The notes below the pieces were generated by a model that did no database searches, was not told where the DNA came from, and saw only the letters and a program-made list of their open reading frames with translations. From positions 337,500-401,499 of the forward strand of contig NZ_JAMWYX010000002.1 in NCBI RefSeq assembly GCF_024305245.1: a DNA stretch of 64,000 bases. The letters are read 5' to 3'. This DNA is from Erythrobacter sp. Its GTDB lineage: Bacteria > Pseudomonadota > Alphaproteobacteria > Sphingomonadales > Sphingomonadaceae. The translations under genes were made by a program, and so were the position numbers. Each line of letters starts with the position of its first letter. Position 1 is the first letter of the stretch. Positions 56,436 through 64,000 of this stretch are shown here, one piece after another.

Positions 56436-57757
56436 TGGCCTCGCGCGCGACCGCTCAACGCCGCCTTGCCCGCACCTTTGCGGCGGTCAATATCGGGTCG
56501 TTCCGCATCTCGGCGATGGTCATGGGCGAGACCGAGAACGGCGGATTGCAAGTCATGGGCTCCGGTCACAGAGCCAGCGCCGGGATCAAACGCGGCTATG
56601 TCACCGATATGGCGGCGGCCAGCCACGCCATCCGCGATGCGGTGGAACGTGCCGAGAAAAGCGCCGGTATTCAGGTGCGCAGCGTGTGGATCGCCTGCGC
56701 CGGGGCAGGGCTCGCCAGCAATGTCGTATCGGTCGATATCGAGATCGGCGGACGGCGGATCGAGGACGAGGATGTCGAGCAGCTGCTGGTCCACGCTCAA
56801 GACATGATCCAGCCCGACGGGCGCACCGTGCTGCATGCGCAGCCGGCGCATTATACGCTCGACGGCGCGCACGGGATCGCCAATCCGCGCGGGCTGCACG
56901 CCGAGCGGCTGGGCGTCGATATTCACGTGATGCTGGCTGACGGCGCGCCGGTGCGGAACCTGACCGAAGCGGTGCAGAATGCGCACCTGATGGTCGAAGG
57001 CGTGGTCGCCGCGCCGCTGGCAGCGGGCCATGCCTGCCTCAGCCTTGAAGAACGCGAACTGGGCGTGGCGCTGGTCGAAATCGGCGCGGATGTCACCAAT
57101 GTGGCAGTGTTCGCAGGCGGAATGTTGCTTGGGTTGAAGGCGCTGCCGATCGGATCGGCCGACATCACCGATGCTATCGCGAGTGCGTTCGGCATTCGCC
57201 GCTCGCAGGCCGAACGGTTAAAATGCGTGGCAGGTTCGGCAATCGCCAGCCCGGCCGATCATCGCGAACTGATCCCGGTCAACGGGCCCAATGATGCACC
57301 CGATGGCGCAGCTGCTGGGCCACTCGCGCGCGGGGCCGACGACAAGAACCGGATCGTGCGCGCCGAGCTGATCTCGGTCGTCACCCAGCAGCTTGCGGTG
57401 CTGACCGGGGATGTCGGCAAGGCGTTGAAGGAAATGGGATTTGCGGGCAGCCGGGCAGGGCAGGTCGTGCTCACCGGCGGCGGGGCGGAACTGGCCGGTA
57501 TGGCCGATTTCATGCAGGGCGCGCTCGGTCAGCCGGTGCGATTGGGACGGCCGCCCCAGCTTGTCGGCATGCCCGAAGCGCACCATGCGCCGGGCTTTGC
57601 GACGCTTGCCGGATTGTGCCTTTATGCCGCGGAAGACCCGGTCGATATCCGCGCTGTGGGTGGCGGGCGTGCTGCGGCATATCGCGGCACGGTGCGCCAA
57701 AACGGGTGGCTCGATCCGGTCATGCGGCTGATGCGGGCGCTCAAGGAGAATTTCTGA
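56435..57757 (+). CDS. ftsA: Cell division protein FtsA
   Basis: 440 residues. Actin-like fold markers: the phosphate-1 strand FAAVNIGSFRISAMV, the 1C-subdomain region SAGIQVRSVWIACAG, IGADVTNVAVFAGGMLLGLK and the adenosine motif QVVLTGGGAELAGMADF. A C-terminal amphipathic helix (WLDPVMRLMRALKENF) tethers it to the membrane, where it anchors FtsZ. A central stretch (PDGAAAGPLARGADDKNR) is a local insertion. Confidence 0.95.
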   Translation: MASRATAQRRLARTFAAVNIGSFRISAMVMGETENGGLQVMGSGHRASAGIKRGYVTDMAAASHAIRDAVERAEKSAGIQVRSVWIACAGAGLASNVVSVDIEIGGRRIEDEDVEQLLVHAQDMIQPDGRTVLHAQPAHYTLDGAHGIANPRGLHAERLGVDIHVMLADGAPVRNLTEAVQNAHLMVEGVVAAPLAAGHACLSLEERELGVALVEIGADVTNVAVFAGGMLLGLKALPIGSADITDAIASAFGIRRSQAERLKCVAGSAIASPADHRELIPVNGPNDAPDGAAAGPLARGADDKNRIVRAELISVVTQQLAVLTGDVGKALKEMGFAGSRAGQVVLTGGGAELAGMADFMQGALGQPVRLGRPPQLVGMPEAHHAPGFATLAGLCLYAAEDPVDIRAVGGGRAAAYRGTVRQNGWLDPVMRLMRALKENF

Positions 57758-57883
57758 TGAGGGCGAGCCCTGTGGATAAGGGCGCGCCACCTATCAAAAG
57801 TGACCGATTATTATGTCACAGAGGTGATAAGTTGGCGGGACGAGAATGAAAATTCCGCTACTCCCGCTTTGGAGGACAAGCTG
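57758..57883 (+). promoter_or_regulatory. ftsA-ftsZ intergenic region, possible ftsZ promoter/operator
   Basis: A 126-bp gap is by far the longest within the otherwise overlapping dcw cluster. It is A/T-richer than its surroundings and holds the inverted repeat GTGAC at 57800-57804 and GTCAC at 57815-57819. A strong GGAGG site precedes ftsZ. A separate ftsZ promoter here is likely by comparison with other dcw clusters, but no clear -35/-10 pair is seen. Confidence 0.4.
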
Positions 57884-59590
57884 ATGAGCATCAATATCGG
57901 ACCTGCCGCAACGGACGACCTGCGCCCGCGCATCACCGTGATCGGCATCGGCGGGGCGGGCGGCAACGCCATCGCCAACATGATCGCAGCCGAGATCGAG
58001 GGCGTCGAGTTCATCGTCGCCAACACCGATGCGCAGGCGCTGAGCACCTCGCCGGCCGAAAAGCGCATCCAGCTGGGGCCGGATATCACCGGCGGCCTTG
58101 GCGCAGGCGCACGGCCCGAAGTGGGCAAGGCCGCAGCGGAAGAAACCGTGGCCGATGTCGAACAGGCGCTCGAAGGCGTCAATATGTGCTTCATCGCGGC
58201 AGGCATGGGCGGGGGCACCGGCACCGGTGCCGCGCCCGTTATCGCCGAAGCCGCGCGCCGCATGGGCGTGCTGACCGTGGGTGTCGTCACCAAGCCGTTC
58301 CTGTTCGAAGGCACGCGCCGGATGCGCGCTGCCGAGGCCGGGATCGACGAGCTGCAGAAGCACGTCGATACGCTGATCGTCATTCCCAACCAGAACCTGT
58401 TCCTGATCGCCAAGGCCGAAACGACCTTCAAGGAAGCGTTCCAGCTTGCCGACGAAGTGCTGCAGCAGGGCGTGCGCTCGATCACCGATCTGATGGTGAT
58501 GCCGGGCCTGATCAATCTCGACTTCGCCGACGTGCGCTCAGTCATGAGCGAGATGGGCAAGGCGATGATGGGCACCGGCGAGGGCGAGGGCGAGAACCGC
58601 GCATTGCAGGCGGCCGAACAGGCGATCGCCAACCCGCTGCTCGACGGAGTCAGCATGGCCGGGGCCAAGGGCGTCATCATCTCGATTATCGGCGGCGAGG
58701 ACATGCGCCTGCTCGAGGTCGACGAGGCCGCCAACCACATCCGCGAACTGGTGGACGAAGACGCCAACATTATCTGGGGCAGCGCCTTCAACCCCGACCT
58801 CGACGGGAAAATCCGCGTTTCGGTGGTCGCCACCGGGATCGAACAGAGCGCCGCTGGCCATGTCGAGCGTTCGCCGTCGGTTTCGCTCGGCGCATCGCGC
58901 GCGCCCAAGCGTCCGGTGCTCGAACTGTCCGAAGATGAAGGGCTGACCGAACTGCCCGAGGAAGAGGCCGAAACGCCTGCGCCGATTGCGTCGCTGGCCA
59001 GTGCCGGCTTCACGCTTACCCCGCCTGACATGACATCCGAAGAGCCCGCAGCCGAGGAGGAATCCGACGGTTCGGCGCCGTTCGATCTTACCGGCATGCA
59101 GGCAGGAGACGACATGGGCGACGATGGCGACGATGTCGACGGCATCGTCGATCCGCTCGCCGGGTTGCGTAGCGACGATGATGAAGCCGATCCGGAGACG
59201 GCAATGGCCGGGGATGATGAAGGCGAAGAGGACACGCTGCTCGACCTGACCGGCGATTATGCCGAATATACCGAGGAGCAAGAGCCGCAGGGTGAATCTG
59301 CGCAGGACGATCTGCTCTCAAGTGCCGATCGTCTCGCAGCCGATGATCTTCCGGTGACCGCGCGGCTTGGCGGTGGTCGCAGGCGCGCGCTGCTGGGCGG
59401 CGCTGCTGGCGACGGCGACAGCAGCAGCAGCAGCAGCAGCGGCGGCGGTTCGTCCGGCGGCAGCACGCTGTTCGAACGCATGGCCAACCTGTCGCGCAGC
59501 ACTGGCCGCGATGAAGAGGACGAGGATGATGGCGAGGATGGCCCCGCGCTGAGCATTCCGCGCTTCCTAGATCGCAATCGCAATCAATAA
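57884..59590 (+). CDS. ftsZ: Cell division GTPase FtsZ with extended acidic linker
   Basis: 568 residues from the ATG at 57884 (GGAGG upstream). The GTPase core has [22 protein letters not shown], the tubulin signature GGGTGTG at 109-115, and the T7 loop [13 protein letters not shown]. Residues from about 325 form a long linker, rich in Glu/Asp, with one pure serine run followed by Gly/Ser (encoded by a run of AGC codons at about 59420-59441). The C-terminal peptide [12 protein letters not shown] is the usual FtsA-binding tail. The linker makes it far longer than E. coli FtsZ (383) and is typical of alphaproteobacteria. Confidence 0.97.
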   Translation: MSINIGPAATDDLRPRITVIGIGGAGGNAIANMIAAEIEGVEFIVANTDAQALSTSPAEKRIQLGPDITGGLGAGARPEVGKAAAEETVADVEQALEGVNMCFIAAGMGGGTGTGAAPVIAEAARRMGVLTVGVVTKPFLFEGTRRMRAAEAGIDELQKHVDTLIVIPNQNLFLIAKAETTFKEAFQLADEVLQQGVRSITDLMVMPGLINLDFADVRSVMSEMGKAMMGTGEGEGENRALQAAEQAIANPLLDGVSMAGAKGVIISIIGGEDMRLLEVDEAANHIRELVDEDANIIWGSAFNPDLDGKIRVSVVATGIEQSAAGHVERSPSVSLGASRAPKRPVLELSEDEGLTELPEEEAETPAPIASLASAGFTLTPPDMTSEEPAAEEESDGSAPFDLTGMQAGDDMGDDGDDVDGIVDPLAGLRSDDDEADPETAMAGDDEGEEDTLLDLTGDYAEYTEEQEPQGESAQDDLLSSADRLAADDLPVTARLGGGRRRALLGGAAGDGDSSSSSSSGGGSSGGSTLFERMANLSRSTGRDEEDEDDGEDGPALSIPRFLDRNRNQ

Positions 59591-59678
59591 GGCCATCCGG
59601 CGCGCGTGCGGTGCCGTTCGCCGCGCGCGCGCCCCCGGCTCGCTGGCAAAGTACCCCAATCACGCTAGGTCTCGCCGC

Positions 59679-61142
59679 GTGACGAACCGTTTTCATGCTC
59701 TTCGATTATCGCTGGGTGCCGCAGCTTGTCTCGGCGCGTTGCCGGTTGCCGCACTCGCGCAGGAGGTCGTCTCGCGCGAGGTTGTGCAACCGCTGCCGAG
59801 CGAGGAAGTGCAGCGCCTCAACCGCGCGCTCGTTGCGCTTGCGAAAGCGCCCCGCGATCTCGATGCGCTGGTGGAGGCGGGAACTGCAGCGCTAGGCATC
59901 GGCGATGTCGATGCGGCCGTCGGCTTTTATGGCCGTGCGGCGGAGATCGACCCAAATCATCCGCGCGTCGCGCTCGGACTGGGGTCGGTTTATCTGGTCT
60001 CGGGTCGCCCGGGCGAGGCCATTCCGCAATTCGATCGCGCGCGTGCGGCGGGCGTTCCCATGCGCGAAGTTCTGAGCGATCAGGCGCTGGCCTATGATCT
60101 TGTGGGCGACCAGCAGTCCGCGCAGGCCGCCTACACCCGCGCGGTCGAGCTTGACCCCGGCAATGACGAAGCCCGTCGCCGCCTTGCGGTGAGCCATGCC
60201 ATCACCGGCAACCGTGCCCGCTTCGAAGCGGCGCTGCGCCCTCTGCTCGACAAACGCGATACGGCTGCCTTTCGCGCCCGCGCTTTCGGCCTCGCCATTC
60301 TCGGCGATCAGGATCGTGCGACAGCCATTGCGGAGCAGGTGATGCCGCGTGATCTGTCCAGCCGGATCGTGCCGTACCTTGCCTACATGCCGCGTCTTAC
60401 TCCGGCGCAGCAGGCCGCTGCGGCCAATCTCGGGATATTCCCGCGGGCTGCGGATATCGGCCGAGAGGATCCGCGGCTGGCGCGCTTTGCGGTCGAATCG
60501 AAGGTCGATAGCAGGCTGGAGCCGGCCGGACCGCCGCTCGGCGCCCGCGCGCAAGCACCCGCGACGTCTGTGGCAGTAGCGCCTGTGACACCTGCTGCGG
60601 CTGCGGCAACCGGAACCTCTCCTGCGCCTGCGCCTGCGCCGCTGCCGGTCGTGGCGACAGTCACGGCGGGTGCAACGCCTCCGCCGTCCGCCCCGATCGC
60701 GGCGCAACCCGCACCGCAGCCCGCGCGAGTCGCCGACGCTTTTGCCGATTTCGGCGGCGATGCCTTGCCCGATGCGCGCGTCGGCGCAGGCGCGGTTGAT
60801 CTCACGCGGATCGCCATCCGGCGGGAAGCGCCGCCCCCGCCGCCCAAGCCCAAGGAGCCACCCAAGCCGGTGCATCCCAGCCGCGTGTGGGTGCAGGTTG
60901 CCACCGGCAAGAATGCGGGCGCACTCGGTTATGACTGGCGCCGCCTGTCGCGCAGCGGCGGTGATCTGCTGGCAAAGCTGAAGCCGCACACCACCCCGTG
61001 GGGCGAGGCGCACCGCCTGCTCGCCGGACCGCTCGACAATCGCGATAAGGGGCAGGCACTGGTGCGCGAGCTTAAGGCGAAGGGGCTCGAAACCTTCCTG
61101 TATGTCAGCCCTGAAGGCGAGGAAATACAGCTGGTTAAATGA
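59679..61142 (+). CDS. Secreted TPR protein with C-terminal SPOR domain
   Basis: 487 residues from the GTG at 59679. Signal peptide ending near VAALAQ (residue 28). TPR repeats at about 50-200 (VGFYGRAAEIDPNHPRVALG, QAAYTRAVELDPGNDEARR). A long Ala/Pro-rich linker leads to a SPOR domain (about 405-487: RVWVQVATGKNAGALGYDW, then KGLETFLYVSPEGEEIQLV). SPOR domains bind denuded glycan at the septum, so a role in division or envelope maintenance beside ftsZ fits. The specific function is unknown. Confidence 0.85.
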   Translation: MTNRFHALRLSLGAAACLGALPVAALAQEVVSREVVQPLPSEEVQRLNRALVALAKAPRDLDALVEAGTAALGIGDVDAAVGFYGRAAEIDPNHPRVALGLGSVYLVSGRPGEAIPQFDRARAAGVPMREVLSDQALAYDLVGDQQSAQAAYTRAVELDPGNDEARRRLAVSHAITGNRARFEAALRPLLDKRDTAAFRARAFGLAILGDQDRATAIAEQVMPRDLSSRIVPYLAYMPRLTPAQQAAAANLGIFPRAADIGREDPRLARFAVESKVDSRLEPAGPPLGARAQAPATSVAVAPVTPAAAAATGTSPAPAPAPLPVVATVTAGATPPPSAPIAAQPAPQPARVADAFADFGGDALPDARVGAGAVDLTRIAIRREAPPPPPKPKEPPKPVHPSRVWVQVATGKNAGALGYDWRRLSRSGGDLLAKLKPHTTPWGEAHRLLAGPLDNRDKGQALVRELKAKGLETFLYVSPEGEEIQLVK

Positions 61143-61336
61143 TTTTTTCCGGCTCTCCCCCACAATCTTTGCACAGGCTTTGAACAAGCTAGGCAGGTTC
61201 TCCCCAACTGCCCCGACGCCGCGCATTGCCAAGCCGCCCCTCGCACGTCCATTCGTTCGTCGATGATTGCAGCACAGCACCTTTCACTCGCCAACCGGCC
61301 CTTTTGCCGGTTCACCCCCCGATGAGGGCGCGTTCG

Positions 61337-61828
61337 ATGGACTATTCCGAACAGGACGATGCGGCACCGGTGGAGATGCTGGCGGCGCTGTTCGAAGCGC
61401 GCGGCTGGCCGTGCGAGCTTGTGTCCGACGACGAGATGAGCGGCGAAGTGCAGGGCAGCTGGGCCAATTACCAGCTGCGCGCGATCTGGCGCGCCGAAGA
61501 CCGCGTGCTGCAATTCCTGTGCCTGCCCGATATCCGCGTGACCGAGGACAAGCGCGCGTCTGCCTATGAACTGCTGTGCCTCGTCAACGAACAGATGTGG
61601 CTGGGGCATTTCGATATCTGGTCGAGCGGCGACGTGCTGCTCTATCGTCACGGTGCATTGCTGAGCGAAGACGGGCGGCTCACGCTCGATATGGCGCAGG
61701 CGCTGGTCGAATGTGCGATCGACGAGTGCGACCGTTTCTACCCCGCATTCCAGTTCGTGCTATGGGGCGACAAGAGCCCGCGCGCCGCGCTGGAAGCAGC
61801 GATGGTTGACGCGGCGGGCGAGGCCTGA
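61337..61828 (+). CDS. YbjN family protein
   Basis: 163 residues from the ATG at 61337 with GAGGGCG upstream (ATG at 61322 possible). The pattern MLAALFEARGWPCEL, ASAYELLCLVNEQMWLGHFD and the late DECDRFYPAFQFVLWGD match the YbjN sensory-transduction-regulator-like fold, related to type III chaperones. The biochemical role is unknown. The 194-bp gap before it shows no gene. Confidence 0.8.
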   Translation: MDYSEQDDAAPVEMLAALFEARGWPCELVSDDEMSGEVQGSWANYQLRAIWRAEDRVLQFLCLPDIRVTEDKRASAYELLCLVNEQMWLGHFDIWSSGDVLLYRHGALLSEDGRLTLDMAQALVECAIDECDRFYPAFQFVLWGDKSPRAALEAAMVDAAGEA

Positions 61829-61952
61829 AAGGCTAAGGGCAACATTCGCTCACCCGTCCGGCCCGATCCCATCGCGGCCATGTTTTGCGCCAATTTCACA
61901 GGTCGCGAGGAAGGACGGGGCTTCGACAGGCTCAGTCCGGACGGAATATTTC

Positions 61953-62756
61953 ATGATCAATCAGCTTCTCATCATCGGTTGCGGCAATATGGGCGGGGCA
62001 ATGCTCGCCGGGTGGTTGGCCGCAGGCGTCGATCCGGCGCGTTTTGCCATCCTCGATCCCGCGCTGCCGGAGGCTCCGGAAGGTGTGGCGCTCTACCGCG
62101 AGGCGGCCGATGCTGCGGCGGCGGGCGCGCATGATGCAGTGATGCTCGGCTTCAAGCCGCAGCAATTGCGCCAGCTGGCTCCCGGTCTTCAGGAACTTAC
62201 CGGCGGGGACGTGACCGTGTGCTCGCTGCTGGCCGGGATCACCTGCGCGCAGCTGGCCGAAGTATTCCCCGCTGCCAAGGGCCATGTGCGGGTGATGCCC
62301 AACCTTGCCGCGCGCATCAACAAGTCGCCCGTCATCCTGCTCGAATCCGGGTTGGACGAGGGCGCGCGCGATGATTGTCTGGCGCTTTACGACAAGCTGG
62401 GAACCGCGATCTGGCTCGACGATGAAAGCCGGTTCGATCTGGTCACTGCGCTCGCCGGATCCGGGCCGGGCTTCGTTTACCGCTTCATTGATGCGCTGGC
62501 CGGAGCGGCCGAGGAATTGGGTCTGGACCGCGCCTCGGCAGAGCAGCTGGCGCTCGCAACCGTCGACGGGGCATCATCGCTGGCAGCGGCATCGGATACC
62601 GGCCCCGGCGCGCTGGCGGACCGCGTTGCGAGCCCGGGCGGGATGACCCGCGAAGGTTTGAATGTGCTCGATAAAGACCAGGCTCTGCACCGGTTGCTGG
62701 TGGCGACCCTGCGGGCCACCCGCGATAAAGGCGCCGAACTCTCGCAGGGTGCGTAA
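61953..62756 (+). CDS. proC: Pyrroline-5-carboxylate reductase
   Basis: 267 residues from the ATG at 61953. NADPH loop LLIIGCGNMGGAMLAGWL, MLGFKPQQL, VRVMPNLAARI and the C-terminal signature ALAGSGPGFVYRFIDALAGA, then DRVASPGGMTREGLNVL. Last step of proline synthesis. It lies about 125 bp after the YbjN gene. Confidence 0.95.
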   Translation: MINQLLIIGCGNMGGAMLAGWLAAGVDPARFAILDPALPEAPEGVALYREAADAAAAGAHDAVMLGFKPQQLRQLAPGLQELTGGDVTVCSLLAGITCAQLAEVFPAAKGHVRVMPNLAARINKSPVILLESGLDEGARDDCLALYDKLGTAIWLDDESRFDLVTALAGSGPGFVYRFIDALAGAAEELGLDRASAEQLALATVDGASSLAAASDTGPGALADRVASPGGMTREGLNVLDKDQALHRLLVATLRATRDKGAELSQGA

Positions 62757-62894
62757 GATTAACCGGTGTTAAGCTGAACGAATTGCGCGCTTTGCAATCC
62801 GGTTTCGCTTGAAAAGCGCGGGCGAAACACCGATATTCGCCAACATGGAGAGCGCGGCCTTTCGCGCTTCACTGAAGGATCAAGGGTTTTCGCA

Positions 62895-63632
62895 ATGGCT
62901 GACTGGAATGACACTTCGCGCAATGCGCAGCGCTTCGGCTCGGTGCCGCGTGCCGGTGGCGATGTCGCCGGTTATGACGAGGGTCTGCGCAAGCACATGC
63001 TCTCGATTTACAATTACATGTCTTCGGGCGTGCTGCTGACCGGCATCGTCGCGCTACTGGCGTTCACCAGCGGTACGGCGGAAGCGATCTTCACCGGCGG
63101 TATCCTGCGCTGGATCGTGGCGCTGTCGCCGCTCGCCATCGTGTTCGCGATGAGCTTCGGCGCCAACCGCTTCAGCACCGGCACCCTGCAGCTGATGTTC
63201 TGGGGCTTTGCCACGCTGATGGGTCTGTCGCTGTCGTCGGTGTTCCTGGTTTACACCGGTGGTTCGATCGCCACGACGTTCTTTGCAACCGCTGCGGCGT
63301 TCGCGGGGCTGTCGCTGTGGGGCTACACCACCAAGAAGGATCTGTCCGGCATGGGCAGCTTCCTGATCATGGGCGTGATCGGCCTGATCGTCGCGATGGT
63401 GCTGAACCTGTTCCTGCAGTCGCCCGCGTTCCATTATGCGATCAGCTTCATCGGCGTGCTCATCTTCGCCGGTCTGACCGCCTATGATACGCAGCGTCTG
63501 AAGGCCGAATACCAGTATCTGCGCGGCACCGAATTCGCAGGCAAGGCCGTGGTTCTGGGCGCGTTGAGCCTGTATCTGGATTTCATCAACATGTTCCAGT
63601 TCCTGCTCACCTTCCTCGGCAACCGCGAGTAA
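62895..63632 (+). CDS. Bax inhibitor-1 (YccA/YbhL) family membrane protein
   Basis: 245 residues, seven membrane spans. Family features: soluble N terminus with YDEGLRKHMLSIYNYM, MSFGANRFSTGTLQLMFWGF, GLTAYDTQRLKAEYQY with the conserved Asp, and ALSLYLDFINMFQFLLTFLG at the end. Members conduct Ca2+ or interact with FtsH-type proteases in bacteria. Followed by a terminator. Confidence 0.94.
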   Translation: MADWNDTSRNAQRFGSVPRAGGDVAGYDEGLRKHMLSIYNYMSSGVLLTGIVALLAFTSGTAEAIFTGGILRWIVALSPLAIVFAMSFGANRFSTGTLQLMFWGFATLMGLSLSSVFLVYTGGSIATTFFATAAAFAGLSLWGYTTKKDLSGMGSFLIMGVIGLIVAMVLNLFLQSPAFHYAISFIGVLIFAGLTAYDTQRLKAEYQYLRGTEFAGKAVVLGALSLYLDFINMFQFLLTFLGNRE

Positions 63633-63680
63633 TCGGAGAGCCGTCACACGGTTCGCCTGATTCAGGTGTTGAAATATCGA

Positions 63681-63720
63681 ATGCCCGGGGCCTTTCCATA
63701 GGCTCCGGGCATTTGCTTTG
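63681..63720 (+). terminator. Rho-independent terminator after the BI-1 family gene
   Basis: GCCCGGGGCC, an 8-base loop and GGCTCCGGGC form a strong stem, followed by ATTTGCTTTGTT. It lies about 50 bp after the stop. Confidence 0.75.
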
Positions 63721-63817
63721 TTAACCGTCCCGTCTATCCCTCCGGCTTCAGGCTGGAGCAAGGCGAAGCCGGGCATCATCGTCCAGCCAGAAACAGCAGG
63801 AGAGGTTGAAGCACCCA

Positions 63818-64000
63818 TGAGCGTGGCCCCGCAGCATTTATCGACGTCCGCATCCGCCGCGCGCCAGAACGAGCGTGTGCGCCGCACGCCCTTCGGCCTT
63901 GTGATCACGGCGGTTGCCGCCGGTGCGACGCTGCTCGCTGCCTGCGCGACGCCTGCACCGCCGCCGCCTCCGCCACCCCCGCCGCCCCCCCCTCCGCCAG
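63818..64000 (+). CDS. Start of a proline-rich envelope protein (cut by window end)
   Basis: 61 codons are visible from the ATG at 63818. A basic stretch (ERVRRTPFG) and a hydrophobic segment with a lipobox-like end (LVITAVAAGATLLAAC) are followed by an almost pure proline run to the window edge. The long N-terminal region before the signal is unusual for a lipoprotein, so a later start or a membrane-anchored form is possible. The rest lies outside. Confidence 0.55.

Overview
The window is GC-rich chromosomal DNA of a Gram-negative bacterium, most likely an alphaproteobacterium of the Sphingomonadales (Erythrobacteraceae-like). This placement is inferred from the gene set, codon usage, a meso-diaminopimelate-type MurE, an extended FtsZ and protein resemblance; no search was run.

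Layout. 1-5130: the end of tamA, tamB (outer-membrane biogenesis) and a minus-strand GH24 lysozyme. 5231-5277: three 10-bp palindromes at exact 17-bp pitch, an operator-like array. 5283-19046: a defective Mu-like transposable prophage of about 13.8 kb, bounded by TG...CA ends with matching end motifs and a 5-bp direct repeat, gtcag, on each side. It keeps the repressor/Cro switch, a ParB-like protein, a methyltransferase, a run of small overlapping early genes, a Mu Gam homologue and tail-fibre genes. The transposase survives only as its N-terminal DNA-binding domain, joined out of frame to the C-terminal part of a tail protein. This marks a large internal deletion that removed the rest of MuA, MuB and the head and tail genes. 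The phage Dam-type methylase has an in-frame TAG. 19136-19995: an XRE regulator and membrane-protein pair that the prophage has apparently separated from its upstream control region.

20069-40082 is ordinary chromosome: an autotransporter serine protease, a Ca/Na antiporter, glnB-glnA behind a sigma-54-type promoter, argC, a leucyl aminopeptidase, map, ccmAB, phhB, an SDR, an S9 peptidase, an AlkA-type glycosylase, a 2Fe-2S ferredoxin and cysK.

40092-59590 is a complete division and cell-wall (dcw) cluster, all on the plus strand: mraZ-rsmH-ftsL-ftsI-murE-murF-mraY-murD-ftsW-murG-murC-murB-ddl-ftsQ-ftsA-ftsZ, mostly with stop/start overlaps. The leader upstream of mraZ carries two helically phased arrays of GGGA motifs that look like MraZ operator sites. 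After ftsZ come a TPR-SPOR protein, a YbjN-family protein, proC, a Bax inhibitor-1 family membrane protein and the start of a proline-rich envelope protein cut by the window edge.

No rRNA, tRNA or CRISPR array was recognised.
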